Shown: positions 6,403 through 6,640 of the stretch, one piece after another
How the letters are laid out: each line of letters opens with the position of its first letter
Numbering within the stretch: the first letter of the stretch is position 1
Assembly: GCA_018713755.1 (NCBI GenBank)
Contig: DVOG01000096.1
Location: 1-6,640 of the forward strand
Length of the DNA stretch: 6,640 bases
Source of the DNA: Candidatus Spyradosoma merdigallinarum
Lineage (GTDB): Bacteria; Verrucomicrobiota; Verrucomicrobiia; Opitutales; UBA953
Direction: 5' to 3'
The notes under the pieces: generated by a model
Databases searched by the model: none
Told to the model about the DNA's origin: nothing
The model's input: only the letters and a program-made list of their open reading frames with translations
Position numbers and translations under genes: made by a program

Positions 6403-6472
6403 ATTCAAGCGCGGGAACGCGCCGCGGAAGCCCGCCGGCGAAAGATTCCTCCGGCGTTCCCGCGCGCGTGAA
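6403..6472. repeat. Imperfect intergenic inverted repeat with GGGAACG arms
   Basis: Arms GCGCGGGAACGC (6409-6420) and GCGTTCCCGCGC (6454-6465) are exact reverse complements. The symmetry extends outward to ATTCA/TGAAT and inward through CCG-GGAA-like segments with small bulges. It lies in the spacer between divergent nspC and the right-hand gene. It is the second inverted pair of the GGGAACG word in this window. Confidence 0.65.
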
Positions 6473-6477
6473 TAAGT

Positions 6478-6499
6478 TTTTCTCGCGTTCCCGCGAAAA
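6478..6499. repeat. Small hairpin TTTT-CT-CGCG-TTCC-CGCG-AAAA
   Basis: CGCG arms (6484-6487, 6492-6495) flank TTCC, with outer TTTT/AAAA pairing across a CT bulge. The layout resembles the larger palindrome at 2222-2259: T-run, GC stem, A-run, ahead of a plus-strand gene. It contains one CGTTCCC word at 6486. Confidence 0.4.
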
Positions 6500-6521
6500 G
6501 CCGGGAATGATGTGCCGCCCC

Positions 6522-6640
6522 ATGAAACCCGTCTTTCTGCCCTTTCTTTTCGCCGCCGCGGGAACGCTCGCGTCCTTCGCCGCGGCGCAGCCGGAAAACG
6601 CCGCGCTCCCGCCGCGGGAAAACGCGGAGACGCGCCTTGC
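6522..6640 (+). CDS. Exported protein, N-terminus only (runs off right edge)
   Basis: From ATG 6522 the frame is open for 39 codons to the edge. The start reads M-K-P-V-F-L-P-F-L-F-A-A-A-G-T-L-A-S-F-A-A-A, then Q-P-E-N. This is a typical Sec signal peptide: a short basic start, a hydrophobic core, and cleavage expected after the AAA before Q. There is no lipobox cysteine, so a lipoprotein is unlikely. Two in-frame ATGs at 6507 and 6510 would add MMCRP. I prefer 6522 because of the compact signal peptide, although no Shine-Dalgarno sequence decides it. The visible mature part is Pro-, Glu- and Asn-rich and unstructured-looking, so the function cannot be told. The gene is divergent from nspC, so they share the 6373-6521 spacer. 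Confidence 0.6.
   Translation, partial: MKPVFLPFLFAAAGTLASFAAAQPENAALPPRENAETRL

Noticed and set aside
6372..6408. Upstream TTG start for nspC
   Set aside because: It adds MNRRGCFERIAR, which has no counterpart in the family, and a GAGAGA at proper spacing supports ATG 6372.
5332..6471. 379-codon plus-strand open frame opposite nspC
   Set aside because: It is Arg-rich with no domain, and NspC on the minus strand matches its family end to end.
1..6640. CRISPR array or insertion sequence behind the repeated 7-mer
   Set aside because: Copies are only 7-12 bp, irregularly spaced, in both orientations and inside coding frames. There are no regular spacers, no transposase and no target-site duplications.

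Overview
The window is GC-rich and gene-dense. It most resembles a chromosomal segment from a Verrucomicrobiota bacterium, probably near Opitutales. That placement is inferred from remembered resemblance of the MiaB protein (N-terminus MNRVFIRTYGCQMNERDSEA, and LGQIVN where most bacteria have LGQNVN), from a polyamine gene of the carboxynorspermidine type, and from a large secreted beta-repeat protein. No rRNA or other marker is present to confirm it. I see no phage, transposon, CRISPR or toxin-antitoxin genes.

Layout: positions 1-2086 (minus strand) hold the first ~695 residues of a secreted beta-strand-repeat surface protein, whose C-terminus lies beyond the left edge. A 213-bp divergent spacer (2087-2299) carries a perfect 17-bp inverted repeat and a run of 12 A. 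rmuC (2300-3688) and miaB (3790-5178) follow on the plus strand, separated by 101 bp that contain a large GC hairpin. miaB converges with nspC (carboxynorspermidine decarboxylase, minus strand, 5200-6372) with only 21 bp between stop codons. A second divergent spacer (6373-6521) with another inverted repeat leads into the start of a small secreted or periplasmic protein that runs off the right edge.

The genes do not form one pathway. RmuC is a DNA-recombination factor, MiaB a tRNA-modifying radical-SAM enzyme, NspC a polyamine enzyme, and the two edge genes encode exported proteins.

The most striking property is not a gene. The 7-mer GGGAACG (CGTTCCC on the other strand) occurs about 35 times in 6.6 kb, in both orientations, in every gene and nearly every spacer. 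It is read in all three codon phases within rmuC and within miaB. In the spacers it is found as inverted pairs that can form hairpins, or as an overlapping tandem pair. This resembles how DNA-uptake or other genome-wide signal words are arranged, and it is the best candidate here for something undescribed.
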